Positions 22,712-30,748 of a stretch of 42,219 nt of DNA are shown here, piece after piece. Position 1 is the first letter of the stretch; each line of letters starts with the position of its first letter. The position numbers and the translations under genes were made by a program. The stretch is from JBHELQ01 sp046262995 (GTDB lineage: Bacteria; Actinomycetota; Thermoleophilia; Solirubrobacterales; Thermoleophilaceae), in assembly GCA_046262995.1 (NCBI GenBank), contig JBHELQ010000143.1:1-42219 (forward strand). Reading direction: 5' to 3'. The notes beneath the pieces were generated by a model. The model made no database searches. It had not been told where the DNA came from and was given only the letters and a program-made list of their open reading frames with translations.

Positions 22712-25167
22712 GCATCCACATCCCCTCCACCGACGGCGAGCCGAGCGCAAGCGCCGCCGGCACGAGCCTGCCGGAGGCGCTGCCCATCCTGCCGCTCAGG
22801 GAGGTCGTCCCCTTCCCGGACACCCTCACTCCGCTCGCGGTCGGCCAGGAGCGTTCCGTGAAGCTGGTCAACGACGTCCTTGGCGGCAGCCGGATGCTCG
22901 CCATGGTCGCCGCGACGGATGCCGACAACGACGAGCCCGGCCCCGACGACCTCTATCGCGTGGGCGTCGCCGGCGTCGTGGCCCGCATGCTCAAGGTCCC
23001 GGACGGCACGCTTCGCATCCTCGTCCACGGCGCGCAACGAGTCGAGCTGGGCGACTTCATGACGACCGAGCCCTACCTGGTCGCCCGCATCGAAGAGGCG
23101 CCCGACCAGCTCGAGGCCACGCCCGAGCTGGAGGGACTGCGCCGCAACGTCCAGGCGACGTTCTCCCAGATCATCGAGGACGTCCCGTACCTGCCGGAGG
23201 AGCTCCAGATCGCGGTCACGAACCTGGACGACCCGTCGGAGCTGGCGAACATGATCGCCGGGGCGCTCAGGATCACGACCGAGGAGAAGCAGAAGCTCCT
23301 GGAGGAGCGCAACGTGGCCGCGCGGCTGCGGCTCCTGTCCGAGATCCTGGCCCGCGAGCGCGAGCTGATCTCGATTGGCTCGCGCATCCAGTCGCAGGTG
23401 CAATCCGAGATGGAGCAGGGCCAGCGCGAGTACTTCCTGCGTCAGCAGCTGAAGGCGATCCAGGAGGAGCTGGGGGAGACCGACGAGCAGCAGGCGGAGA
23501 CGCAGGAGCTCCGCGAGCAGATCGAGCAGGCGCAGCTGCCGGAGCACGCGTTGAAGCAGGCCGAGCGCGAGCTGAGCCGCTTCGAGCGGTTGCCGCCCCA
23601 GTCCGCCGAGCATGGAGTGATCCGCACCTACATAGAGTGGCTGGCGTCGCTGCCCTGGTCGAAGTCGACCGAGGACAACCTCGACCTCGGACACGCCCGC
23701 GAGGTGCTCGACCGCGACCACTACGACATCGAGCGCGTCAAGGACCGCATCCTCGAGTTCCTGGCCGTGCGCAAGCTGAAGCCCGACGCGCGCTCCTCGA
23801 TCCTGTGCTTCGTCGGGCCGCCGGGTGTCGGGAAGACCTCCCTCGGCCGCTCGGTCGCGGAGGCGATGGATCGGAAGTTCGAGCGCATCTCCGTCGGCGG
23901 CGTGCGCGACGAGTCGGAGATCCGCGGGCACCGCCGCACCTACATCGGAGCGCTCCCCGGCTCGATCATCCGCGCGATGCGGGACGCGGGCTCGAACAAC
24001 CCAGTCCTGATGATCGACGAGCTCGACAAGATGGGCGCCGACTTTCGCGGCGACCCCTCGAGCGCGATGCTCGAGGTGCTCGACCCCGAGCAGAACTCGA
24101 GCTTCCGCGACCACTACCTGGACCTCCAGTTCGACCTCTCGAGCGTGTTCTTCATCTGCACGGCGAACCAGCTGGACACCGTGCCCCTGGCGCTTCAGGA
24201 CCGCATGGAGGTGATCGAGCTCTCCGGTTACACGCACGAGGAGAAGCGCGAGATCGCCAAGCGCTATCTGGTCCCGCGGCAGGTGGAGCGAAACGGCCTG
24301 AGCAGGTCGAAGATCGAGTTCACCGACGAGGCGCTCGACCTGGTCATCGACGGCTACACGCGCGAGGCGGGCGTGCGAAACCTCGAGCGCCAGATCGGCT
24401 CCGTCTGCCGCAAGGTGGCGCGCGAGTTCGCCGAGGGCAGCCGCAGGTCGAAGCGCACGATCCGCCCCAAGCAGGTCGCGGAGCTGCTCGGGAAGCGCAG
24501 GTTCCAGCCGGACGTGAAACGGCGCACCAACGAGCCCGGCGTGGCAACCGGGCTGGCCTGGACCCCCGTCGGCGGGGATGTCCTGTTCGTGGAGGCCACG
24601 ACCTTCCCGGGCGACGGGACGCTGCAGGTGACCGGTCACCTCGGCGAGGTCATGCGCGAGTCGGCGGCCGCCGCCCTCTCGTACGTGAAGAACGCCGCGC
24701 GGTCGCTCGACCCCGAGCTCCCCAGCGACTACTTCCGCGAGCACGACTTCCACGTCCACGTGCCGGCCGGGGCGATCCCCAAGGACGGCCCGAGCGCCGG
24801 CATCACGATGGCGGCCGCCCTGGCGTCCCGCATCACGGGCCGGCCGGTCCGGTCGGACACCGCCATGACCGGCGAGATCACGCTGACCGGGCAGGTGCTG
24901 CCGATCGGCGGCCTGAAGGAGAAGGCGCTCGCCGCGCAGCGGGCGGGCATCAACCGCCTTGTGATCCCGCACCGCAACGAGCCCGACATCGACGACATCC
25001 CGGAGCACCTGCGCCGGGAGATGGAGTTCGTGCTGGCCGACAGCGTCGACGACGTGCTCGCGGCCGTGCTCGAGCGCGCCGAGTCGCTATCGGCCCGTCG
25101 CGGCGGCCGTCGTCGGGGCTCCCGCGACCCGCGCCCGCGGGGGCGCGTGGCCGCCCGCGAGCGCTGA
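22708..25167 (+). CDS. lon: ATP-dependent protease Lon
   Basis: An 819-residue cytoplasmic AAA+ protease for damaged proteins. The N-terminal LON substrate domain starts LPILPLREVVPFPDTLTPL (about 28-46). The Walker A motif GPPGVGKT is at 370-377, and Walker B is in VLMIDELDKM. The protease domain has the catalytic dyad Ser696 (KDGPSAGITM) and Lys739 (GGLKEKALAA), both intact. A basic tail RRGGRRRGSRDPRPRGR ends the protein. The GTG start overlaps the hsp20 stop. Confidence 0.97.
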   Translation: MSIHIPSTDGEPSASAAGTSLPEALPILPLREVVPFPDTLTPLAVGQERSVKLVNDVLGGSRMLAMVAATDADNDEPGPDDLYRVGVAGVVARMLKVPDGTLRILVHGAQRVELGDFMTTEPYLVARIEEAPDQLEATPELEGLRRNVQATFSQIIEDVPYLPEELQIAVTNLDDPSELANMIAGALRITTEEKQKLLEERNVAARLRLLSEILARERELISIGSRIQSQVQSEMEQGQREYFLRQQLKAIQEELGETDEQQAETQELREQIEQAQLPEHALKQAERELSRFERLPPQSAEHGVIRTYIEWLASLPWSKSTEDNLDLGHAREVLDRDHYDIERVKDRILEFLAVRKLKPDARSSILCFVGPPGVGKTSLGRSVAEAMDRKFERISVGGVRDESEIRGHRRTYIGALPGSIIRAMRDAGSNNPVLMIDELDKMGADFRGDPSSAMLEVLDPEQNSSFRDHYLDLQFDLSSVFFICTANQLDTVPLALQDRMEVIELSGYTHEEKREIAKRYLVPRQVERNGLSRSKIEFTDEALDLVIDGYTREAGVRNLERQIGSVCRKVAREFAEGSRRSKRTIRPKQVAELLGKRRFQPDVKRRTNEPGVATGLAWTPVGGDVLFVEATTFPGDGTLQVTGHLGEVMRESAAAALSYVKNAARSLDPELPSDYFREHDFHVHVPAGAIPKDGPSAGITMAAALASRITGRPVRSDTAMTGEITLTGQVLPIGGLKEKALAAQRAGINRLVIPHRNEPDIDDIPEHLRREMEFVLADSVDDVLAAVLERAESLSARRGGRRRGSRDPRPRGRVAARER

Positions 25168-25172
25168 TTCCC

Positions 25173-25197
25173 GTTCCCGAGGCTCGGTCCCGGGTAT
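25173..25197 (+). promoter_or_regulatory. Sigma-B/SigF-like promoter of the Lys/Ala-rich membrane protein gene
   Basis: GTTCC (25173-25177), a 14-nt spacer and GGGTAT (25192-25197) match the GTTT-N13-15-GGGTA(A/T) pattern of sigma-B-type promoters, with a weaker -35. The leader to the ATG at 25290 would be about 85 nt. It differs from the TANNNT promoters elsewhere. Confidence 0.5.
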
Positions 25198-25289
25198 AAG
25201 GTGTAGCCCCCTGCGGGTCACGGCCTGCAGGTTGTATGCAACGGTCGCCGTCCAGGCGTCCGAGACGGCAAAGCGGACCGAGGAGAGAG

Positions 25290-25751
25290 ATGGCAGCCAA
25301 GAAGAAGGCCGCGAAGGCCGGAGCCGGAGCGGTCGCCGCGGGCAAGGCGGCTCGCTCGAACCAATACGTCCAGCGGATTGCCGAGGACGACGAGCTGCGC
25401 GACAACCTGCGCACGGCGTTCGACTCGGCGCGCAAGGCGTACGCGCGGATGTCCAACGGGAAGGGTCCCGTAAAGGCGGTTACGGAGGACAAGAAGACCC
25501 AGAAGGAGCTGAGGCAGGCAGCCGCGTCGCTGCGCGAGGCAGGCGAGTCCCTGAGGGGCAAGCGCCGCAAGGGTCGTAAGGGCCGCTTCCTGCTCGTGGT
25601 CATCGTCGGTGCGGGCCTGGCGCTCGCTCTGAACGAGGGCCTGCGCAAGAAGGTCCTCGACGCGCTGTTCGGCGCCGAGGAGGAGTTCGAGTACACCGGC
25701 AGCACGACGCCGGAGCCCGCCAGCTCGGGCGAGCCGGTCGGGACTGCGTAA
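25290..25751 (+). CDS. Lys/Ala-rich membrane-anchored hypothetical protein (153 residues)
   Basis: I do not recognise the family. Its N-terminus is Lys/Ala-rich, like histone H1 tails (MAAKKKAAKAGAGAVAAGKA). A helical charged region follows, then a strongly basic stretch (RGKRRKGRKGR, about 89-99) directly before one membrane helix (FLLVVIVGAGLALALNEG, about 100-117). The C-terminal tail is acidic and Ser/Pro-rich. By the positive-inside rule the basic N-terminal part is cytoplasmic. The ATG at 25290 has GGAGAGAG just upstream. A sigma-B-like promoter suggests stress control. Confidence 0.75.
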   Translation: MAAKKKAAKAGAGAVAAGKAARSNQYVQRIAEDDELRDNLRTAFDSARKAYARMSNGKGPVKAVTEDKKTQKELRQAAASLREAGESLRGKRRKGRKGRFLLVVIVGAGLALALNEGLRKKVLDALFGAEEEFEYTGSTTPEPASSGEPVGTA

Positions 25752-25772
25752 GGCCCCTCGATCGAGGCTTCG

Positions 25773-25802
25773 AAAGGGCGCCCCCCGGGGCGCCCTTTCT
25801 CG
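25773..25802. terminator. Bidirectional intrinsic terminator between the membrane-protein gene and glyS
   Basis: AAAGGGCGCCCC (25773-25784) pairs with GGGGCGCCCTTT (25787-25798), a 12-bp arm with a tight centre. The flanking A and T runs let it act in both directions for the two convergent genes. Confidence 0.8.
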
Positions 25803-25811
25803 TTCGGGCCG

Positions 25812-27176
25812 CTAAGAGTCGAGCTTCGGCGACCGCCAGGGAGCCGCCAGGCGCCGCTCAAGCTCTTCGCCGACCTGGTCGAGCGGAAGGCGCGTCTGTT
25901 CGAGCGAGTCGCGGTCGCGCAGGGTGACGGTGCGGTCCTCCATCGTCTGGCCGTCGACCGTGATGCCCCAGGGCGTGCCGATCTCGTCCTGGCGCCGGTA
26001 GCGCTTGCCGATCGAGCCGCCGGCGTCGTACTCGGCCGGCATGCGCGAGCGGAGCTCCTCGTAGAGCTCACGGGCGAGCTCCGGCATCCCGTCGCGGTTC
26101 ACGAGCGGCAGTACGGCGGCCTTGACGGGCGCCAGGCGGGGATGCAGTCGCAGCACTGTCCGGCCGCGCCCCTCCACCTCCTCCTCGTCATAGGCGTCGA
26201 CCATGAACGCGAGCACGGCGCGGTCGGCCCCCGCCGAGGGCTCCACCACGTGCGGCACGTAGCGCTCGCCGGTCGCGGTGTCCACGTACTCGAGCTTGTC
26301 CCCGGAGTGCTCGGCGTGCTGGGAGAGGTCGAAGTCGCCCCGGTTCGCGATCCCCTCGAGCTCCGACCAGCCCATCGGGAACAGGTACTCGATGTCCGAG
26401 GTCGCGCTCGAGTAGTGCGACAGCTCGTCGGCCCCGTGCTCGCGCAGCCGCAGCCGCTCGGGGCGGATCCCGAGGTCCGTGTACCAGCGTGAGCGGTCGT
26501 CCATCCAGCGCTTGTGCCAGTCGCCGGCCTCGTCCGGGGGGACGAAGTACTCGATCTCCATCTGCTCGAACTCGTAGGTGCGGAAGATGAAGCTCTGGGT
26601 CGTGATCTCGTTGCGGAACGCCTTGCCCACCTGAGCGATCCCGAACGGCGGCTTCTTGCGCGCGAACTGGAGCACGTTCTTGAAGTTGACGAAGATGCCC
26701 TGGGCCGTCTCGGGGCGCAGGTAGACCACAGAGGCCTCGTCCTGCACGGGCCCCACGTGCGTCTCGAACATGAGGTTGAACTGGCGCGGCTCGCTCAGCT
26801 CCCCGCCGCATTCGGGGCAGCGCAGGTCGCCCTCGGGCTGCGCCTCGCGCAGGTGGTCCTCGCGCCAGCGCCGCTTGCACTTGCCGAGGCACTGGACGAG
26901 CGGGTCCGTGAACCCCTGAAGGTGTCCCGACGCCTCCCACGTGCGGGGGTGCATGAGGATGGCGGCGTCGAGCGCCACCATGTCGTCGCGCTCCTGCACG
27001 ACGGCCCGCCACCACTCGCCTTTCACGTTGTTCTTCAGCAGTACGCCGTAGTGGCCGTAGTCGTAGACGGAGGCCATCCCGCCGTAGATCTCGGAGGACT
27101 GGAAGATGAAGCCCCGCCGCTTGCAGAGGGCGACGATCTTGTCCATCGTCACCGCGTCGGTCGCCTCCGGGGCCAT
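25812..27176 (-). CDS. glyS: Glycyl-tRNA synthetase, alpha2 (class II) type
   Basis: Charges tRNA-Gly. A 454-residue, single-subunit enzyme. Motif 1 region is IYGGMASVYDYGHYGVLLKN. Four zinc cysteines lie in QCLGKCKRRW and LRCPECGGE. RPETAQGIFVNFKNVL and FRNEITTQSFIFRTYEFEQM are class II motif 2. The C-terminal anticodon-binding domain starts near LAPVKAAVLPL. The ATG at 27176 has TAGATT 6 nt upstream. Confidence 0.96.
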   Translation of the reverse strand: MAPEATDAVTMDKIVALCKRRGFIFQSSEIYGGMASVYDYGHYGVLLKNNVKGEWWRAVVQERDDMVALDAAILMHPRTWEASGHLQGFTDPLVQCLGKCKRRWREDHLREAQPEGDLRCPECGGELSEPRQFNLMFETHVGPVQDEASVVYLRPETAQGIFVNFKNVLQFARKKPPFGIAQVGKAFRNEITTQSFIFRTYEFEQMEIEYFVPPDEAGDWHKRWMDDRSRWYTDLGIRPERLRLREHGADELSHYSSATSDIEYLFPMGWSELEGIANRGDFDLSQHAEHSGDKLEYVDTATGERYVPHVVEPSAGADRAVLAFMVDAYDEEEVEGRGRTVLRLHPRLAPVKAAVLPLVNRDGMPELARELYEELRSRMPAEYDAGGSIGKRYRRQDEIGTPWGITVDGQTMEDRTVTLRDRDSLEQTRLPLDQVGEELERRLAAPWRSPKLDS

Positions 27177-27182
27177 GACGCC

Positions 27183-27188
27183 AATCTA
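27183..27188 (-). promoter_or_regulatory. -10 element of glyS (leaderless)
   Basis: On the minus strand TAGATT ends 6 nt before the ATG. There is no T-box or other leader structure, as expected if the transcript starts at the start codon. Confidence 0.6.
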
Positions 27189-27271
27189 ACGGCGGCTCCC
27201 GCTGCACAGGAAAAGGTTGGAAATACCGGGCATCGAGCCGCGACTTGTCCGATCGCGTCGAAGAGCTGGGC

Positions 27272-27277
27272 TACCTT
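27272..27277 (+). promoter_or_regulatory. Possible -10 of the 39-codon gene
   Basis: TACCTT lies 11 nt before the ATG at 27289, a little farther than usual here. Confidence 0.3.
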
Positions 27278-27288
27278 GGCCTGCGGGC

Positions 27289-27408
27289 ATGACCCGCTAC
27301 GCGCTCAGACCGATCGGCCACATCGCCGCCTGGCTCGTCTGGCACTCGACCAGGGTCTCGCTGCTCGCCGACCTGGCCGAGCCGCGCCCGCCACGGGCGG
27401 AGGACTAG
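27289..27408 (+). CDS. Possible small protein of 39 residues
   Basis: The short frame begins MTRYALRPIGHIAAWLVWHS and has a Pro-rich acidic end (EPRPPRAED). The middle could form one amphipathic or membrane helix. Support comes from a -10-like TACCTT 11 nt upstream and from the otherwise empty space between glyS and the FmdB gene. It could also be a chance frame. Confidence 0.4.
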   Translation: MTRYALRPIGHIAAWLVWHSTRVSLLADLAEPRPPRAED

Positions 27409-27435
27409 GCCGCCGGCGCCGCCAATCGGCGCTCC

Positions 27436-27441
27436 TATACT
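27436..27441 (+). promoter_or_regulatory. -10 element of the FmdB-type gene (leaderless)
   Basis: TATACT lies 8 nt before the ATG at 27450. Confidence 0.6.
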
Positions 27442-27449
27442 CGATTGCC

Positions 27450-27749
27450 ATGCCGATCTACGAGTACCGCTGCGAGCGGGGTCACACCTTCGAGGTGATG
27501 CAGAGCATCACGGACGACCCGCTCACGACGTGCTCTACCTGCCAGGCACCGGTCCAGCGCGTCTTCCACCCGGTCGCCGTGCACTTCAAGGGATCCGGGT
27601 TCTACACGACCGACTACGGGCCCAAGCGAGCGTCCGAATCGTCCTCCGACTCGACCGCGAAGTCGGACGGGGCCAAGGACGGGAGCAACAAGGACTCGAG
27701 CTCCTCGGACGGCAAGGGCAAGGCACCCACGTCCCCCTCGGACGACTAG
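27450..27749 (+). CDS. FmdB-family zinc-ribbon protein with Ser/Lys tail
   Basis: A 99-residue protein beginning MPIYEYRCERGHTFEVMQS, typical of the FmdB regulatory-protein family. The usual first CxxC is reduced to C-x3-H (CERGH); the second pair CSTC (about 28-31) is present, so zinc binding may be altered. After GSGFYTTDYGPK comes a low-complexity Ser/Asp/Lys tail of about 40 residues, also common in the family. The function of the family is poorly known. The stop TAG abuts the lytR stop (TAGCTA). Confidence 0.82.
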   Translation: MPIYEYRCERGHTFEVMQSITDDPLTTCSTCQAPVQRVFHPVAVHFKGSGFYTTDYGPKRASESSSDSTAKSDGAKDGSNKDSSSSDGKGKAPTSPSDD

Positions 27750-28844
27750 CTACTTCCCGAGCAGCCGCTTCGCCTCGTCGCGCTTCTCGCCGTCCGATAC
27801 GAGCAGCGTGCCACCGGGCCCGCAGCCCAGGCATGAAGGCTCGAGCGTCTTGGGGCCGCCCGTGCCGCCGGTCGCCATGTCCGACGCGAGCGCCATCAGC
27901 CCCGGGCCGCGCAGGTCGGTGCGGATGCTCTTCGGCGCCTTCCAAGACGCCCACGGCAGCCGCAGGAAGGTCGTGGCCGAGAGGAACTGGTGCCGGATTC
28001 CCGCCAGCACCTGCTGCTGTCGCTTCGTCCGCTCGATGTCGGTCTCGCTCGGCGCGCAGCGGTTCTTGCGGATGCGGGCGTAGCCGAGCGCCCTGTCGCC
28101 GCCCAGGTGCTGCTTCCCTGGCTTGAAGCGGAGCCCCTTCCAGAAGTTGTCGAAGGGCGGTGAGCAGACCCTGTTCGGCACGTCGATGGTGACCCCGCCG
28201 AGCGCGTTGATGAAGGCCGGGAAGTCCTTGAAGTCGATCTCGATCAGGTGGTTGATCTTCAGTCCGTTGCCGAGGAACTGCTCGACCGTCCGGATCGCGA
28301 GCGGCGCGCCGCCGATCGCGTAAGCCGAGTTGATCTTCGCGCTCCCGTGGCCGGGAATGTTCGCCAAGGCGTCGCGGGGGATCGACAGCTTCCGCACGCT
28401 CCCGAGGGCCACGTGGAGCAGCATGATCGTGTCCGAGCGCGGAGGGCCGGTCTGAGACCTGTCGATCGAGGCACCGCCGCGCTCGTCGGAGCCGAGCACG
28501 AGGATCGTGCTTCCACCTATCAGGGTTCCATGACCCGACAGCGCCTGCTTCGCATTGCTCGAGATCCCCGGCTCGACCTGGGCGCTCACCAGGAACAGCA
28601 GCAGCGAGAAGAGGATCCAGCCCCCCGCGGCGAGCCCGATCCACTTCGCGATCCGACCTGGAGAGAGCTCCCGGGGCTCTCCGGGCTCACGGTCGCGGCG
28701 GCGTCCCAGGCGCCGGCGCAGGGAATCGAGGTCCGACCCGCGAAGGCCCCCCATCGGGCGGCGCCTGGAGCGGTAGACCTTGTACTCGGGCGGGGACGCC
28801 CGGGGGGCCGGCCCCCGGCGTGGCTCCTCTCCGTCTGGGCTCAC
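27750..28844 (-). CDS. LytR-CpsA-Psr family cell-wall polymer transferase
   Basis: A 364-residue membrane protein of the LCP family, which moves lipid-linked glycopolymers onto peptidoglycan. A basic cytoplasmic N-terminus (about 1-62) precedes one membrane helix (IAKWIGLAAGGWILFSLLLF, about 64-83). The LCP domain has RSDTIMLLH, LSIPRDALANIP, KINSAYAIGG and an Arg-rich RIRKNRC segment. Two cysteines near the end (PSCLGCG) may form a disulfide. The GTG start at 28844 is favoured by TATACA 7 nt upstream. It diverges from the ROK gene across 23 bp. Confidence 0.9.
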   Translation of the reverse strand: MSPDGEEPRRGPAPRASPPEYKVYRSRRRPMGGLRGSDLDSLRRRLGRRRDREPGEPRELSPGRIAKWIGLAAGGWILFSLLLFLVSAQVEPGISSNAKQALSGHGTLIGGSTILVLGSDERGGASIDRSQTGPPRSDTIMLLHVALGSVRKLSIPRDALANIPGHGSAKINSAYAIGGAPLAIRTVEQFLGNGLKINHLIEIDFKDFPAFINALGGVTIDVPNRVCSPPFDNFWKGLRFKPGKQHLGGDRALGYARIRKNRCAPSETDIERTKRQQQVLAGIRHQFLSATTFLRLPWASWKAPKSIRTDLRGPGLMALASDMATGGTGGPKTLEPSCLGCGPGGTLLVSDGEKRDEAKRLLGK

Positions 28845-28851
28845 AGGACTG

Positions 28852-28857
28852 TGTATA
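28852..28857 (-). promoter_or_regulatory. -10 element of lytR, interlocked with the ROK -10
   Basis: On the minus strand TATACA ends 7 nt before the GTG at 28844. It shares the TA at 28856-28857 with the plus-strand box. Confidence 0.5.
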
Positions 28858-28861
28858 TCGT
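28856..28861 (+). promoter_or_regulatory. -10 element of the ROK kinase gene, interlocked with the lytR -10
   Basis: TATCGT lies 6 nt before the ATG at 28868. The alternative TATATC (28854-28859) gives 8 nt; either supports a leaderless start. Confidence 0.5.
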
Positions 28862-28867
28862 CCAGGG

Positions 28868-29824
28868 ATGCCGCCGAGGCGCGTCATCGGCATCGACGCG
28901 GGCGGAACCAAGCTCTTGGGCGGCGTGGTCGACGAGGCCCTCGTCGTGCACCACCGCACGCATCGCATCTGGCGCGGGGGCGACCGGCAGGAGACGCTCG
29001 ACGTGATGGTCGACGCCGTCGAGGAGGTCCGGGCGGCCGCGCCCGAGGTGGAGGCGGTCGGCTTCGGGATCCCGTGCCTGGTCGAGCGGGAGACCGGCCG
29101 CTCTACCTGGTCCACGCACCTGCCGCTCGAGGACATTCCCTTCCGTGATCTGATGAGCGAGCGCCTGGGGCTGCCCGTCTACGTGGACAACGACTCCAAC
29201 GTGGCGCTCGTGGCCGAGCACCGCCAGGGGGTCGCACGCGGAACCCGGCACGCGGCCCTGCTGGCGCTGGGAACCGGCATCGGCGGCGGCCTGTTGCTCG
29301 ACGGCCGCATCTACAGGGGCGCCGACGGCTTCGGGGCGGAGCTCGGTCACGTCGTCACCGATCTTGACGGGCCGGACTGCTTCGGAAGCTGCCCTGGCCG
29401 CGGCTGCCTCGAGTCGCTCGCGTCCGGCCGCGCCATCGCGCGCGAGGGCCTGGAGGCGGCTCGCGCCGCGCCGGACTCCGAGCTCGGCCGGCGTCTTGCG
29501 GCCGATGTCGAGATCACCGGGGCGCTCGTCACGGAGCTCGCCCACGAGGGGGACGAGCCTGCCCGCGAGGTGCTCCGCGGAGTGGGCGAGCGTCTGGGCG
29601 CGGGGCTTGCCGGCATCGTCAATGCGCTCAATCCGGAGGTCATCGTGATCGCGGGAGGCGCCCTTGCCGCCGGCGATCTCCTGCTCGAGCCGGCCCGCGC
29701 GGTGGTCGCCGAGCGCGCGCTCCCGCCGCCGCGAGGGCGGGTGCGGATCGAGCCGGCCCACTTCGGCGCCGAGGCCGGCATGCTCGGCGCGGCGCTGCTC
29801 GCCTTCGAGAGGGGCGAGGTTTGA
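28868..29824 (+). CDS. ROK-family sugar kinase, probable glucokinase
   Basis: A 318-residue cytoplasmic kinase. The phosphate loop VIGIDAGGTKLLGGVV (about 6-21) and VDNDSNVALVAEH (catalytic Asp) are typical. LGTGIGGGLLLDG and GAELGHVVTD follow. The zinc motif reads CFGSCPGRGCLES, spaced differently from the usual CxCGxxGCxE but with three cysteines and the Glu. Glucose is the most likely substrate, but ROK kinases vary. The stop overlaps rsmI as TTGA. Confidence 0.88.
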   Translation: MPPRRVIGIDAGGTKLLGGVVDEALVVHHRTHRIWRGGDRQETLDVMVDAVEEVRAAAPEVEAVGFGIPCLVERETGRSTWSTHLPLEDIPFRDLMSERLGLPVYVDNDSNVALVAEHRQGVARGTRHAALLALGTGIGGGLLLDGRIYRGADGFGAELGHVVTDLDGPDCFGSCPGRGCLESLASGRAIAREGLEAARAAPDSELGRRLAADVEITGALVTELAHEGDEPAREVLRGVGERLGAGLAGIVNALNPEVIVIAGGALAAGDLLLEPARAVVAERALPPPRGRVRIEPAHFGAEAGMLGAALLAFERGEV

Positions 29825-30642
29825 ACGGGCGCCTGGTCGTCTGCCCGACGCCGATCGGGAACCTCGAGGACGTGACCCTGCGCGTGCTGTCGGCCCTTCG
29901 CGAAGCCGACGTGATCGCCTGCGAGGACACGCGGCGGACGCGGGTGCTGCTCGAGCGCTACGGGGTGAAGGCGCGGCTGCTCTCCTACCACGAGCACAAC
30001 GAGCGTCGGCGGGCTGGCGAGCTCGTGGCCCGGATGAGAAAGGGGGCGGTCGTGGCGCTCGTCTCCGACGCCGGCACTCCGCTCCTCTCGGACCCGGGCT
30101 ACGTGCTGTTGCAGTCCGCGGTCGCCGCCGGTCTCCCGGTTGAGGTGCTGCCGGGCCCGTCGGCGGCGCTCACGGCCCTCGTGGCGTCGGGGCTGCCCGG
30201 CGATCGCTGGCGCTTCGCCGGTTTCCTGCCGCGAAAGCGCGGCGAGCTGCGCCGGGTCCTCTCGGAGCCCGGAACGCTGGTCGCGTTCGAGTCGCCGCGC
30301 CGGATCCCCGCCACGCTCGCCCTCGCCGCCGAGCTCGACTCCGAGCGCCGGGTGGCGCTATGCCGCGAGCTCACAAAGGCGCACGAGGAGGTGGTGCGCG
30401 GAACGGCGGCCGAGCTCGCCGAGCGCTACTCCGGGGCCGCGCCGAAGGGCGAGGTGGTGTTGGTGCTCGGCCCCGCGTCGAGGCCGGTCGAGGAGGCCGA
30501 TCCGCAGGCCGTCGACGCGCTCCGTCGGCTCGTCGGCGCGGGCGCCCGCCCGCGCCCGGCCGCGACGGTGGTGGCCGAGCTGACGGGGGCCCGCGCGAAC
30601 GCCCTCTATCGCTCCCTGGCGGATCCCGCAACAGAACGCTGA
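29821..30642 (+). CDS. rsmI: 16S rRNA (cytidine-1402 2'-O)-methyltransferase
   Basis: A 273-residue SAM-dependent methyltransferase of the tetrapyrrole-methylase fold. The N-terminus GRLVVCPTPIGNLEDVTLRV is the family signature. EDTRRTRVLLERYG and VALVSDAGTPLLSDPGYVL (SAM site) follow, then LPGPSAALTALVASGLP. It modifies the ribosomal P-site region. The TTG start at 29821 overlaps the ROK stop (TTGA), with GAGAGGGGCGAGG upstream. This pairing with a sugar kinase has no obvious functional reason. Confidence 0.95.
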   Translation: MNGRLVVCPTPIGNLEDVTLRVLSALREADVIACEDTRRTRVLLERYGVKARLLSYHEHNERRRAGELVARMRKGAVVALVSDAGTPLLSDPGYVLLQSAVAAGLPVEVLPGPSAALTALVASGLPGDRWRFAGFLPRKRGELRRVLSEPGTLVAFESPRRIPATLALAAELDSERRVALCRELTKAHEEVVRGTAAELAERYSGAAPKGEVVLVLGPASRPVEEADPQAVDALRRLVGAGARPRPAATVVAELTGARANALYRSLADPATER

Positions 30643-30657
30643 CGTCGGCGCAACCGA

Positions 30658-30676
30658 CCGTGACTCTCTGTCACGG
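30658..30676. repeat. Inverted repeat before the M23 peptidase gene
   Basis: CCGTGAC-TCTCT-GTCACGG is a perfect 7-bp inverted repeat with a 5-bp loop, 15 nt after the rsmI stop. It has no T run, so it is not a classical terminator. It resembles a regulator site but is one base longer in spacing than CRP/GlxR sites (GTGA-N6-TCAC). Confidence 0.5.
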
Positions 30677-30735
30677 GACCGCCACAGCCGGCTCGGAACG
30701 CCGACGAGCCAGCCGGCCGGTACCCCGGCGGCGCC

Positions 30736-30741
30736 TAGGGT
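30736..30741 (+). promoter_or_regulatory. -10 element of the M23 peptidase gene (leaderless)
   Basis: TAGGGT lies 7 nt before the GTG at 30749. This choice rejects an in-frame GTG at 30740 that would overlap the hexamer. Confidence 0.55.
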
Positions 30742-30748
30742 GGCCGGC

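Noticed and set aside
30658..30676. CRP/GlxR binding site before the M23 gene
   Set aside because: The arms GTGA and TCAC are 7 nt apart instead of 6, so the symmetry differs from the CRP consensus; listed only as an inverted repeat.
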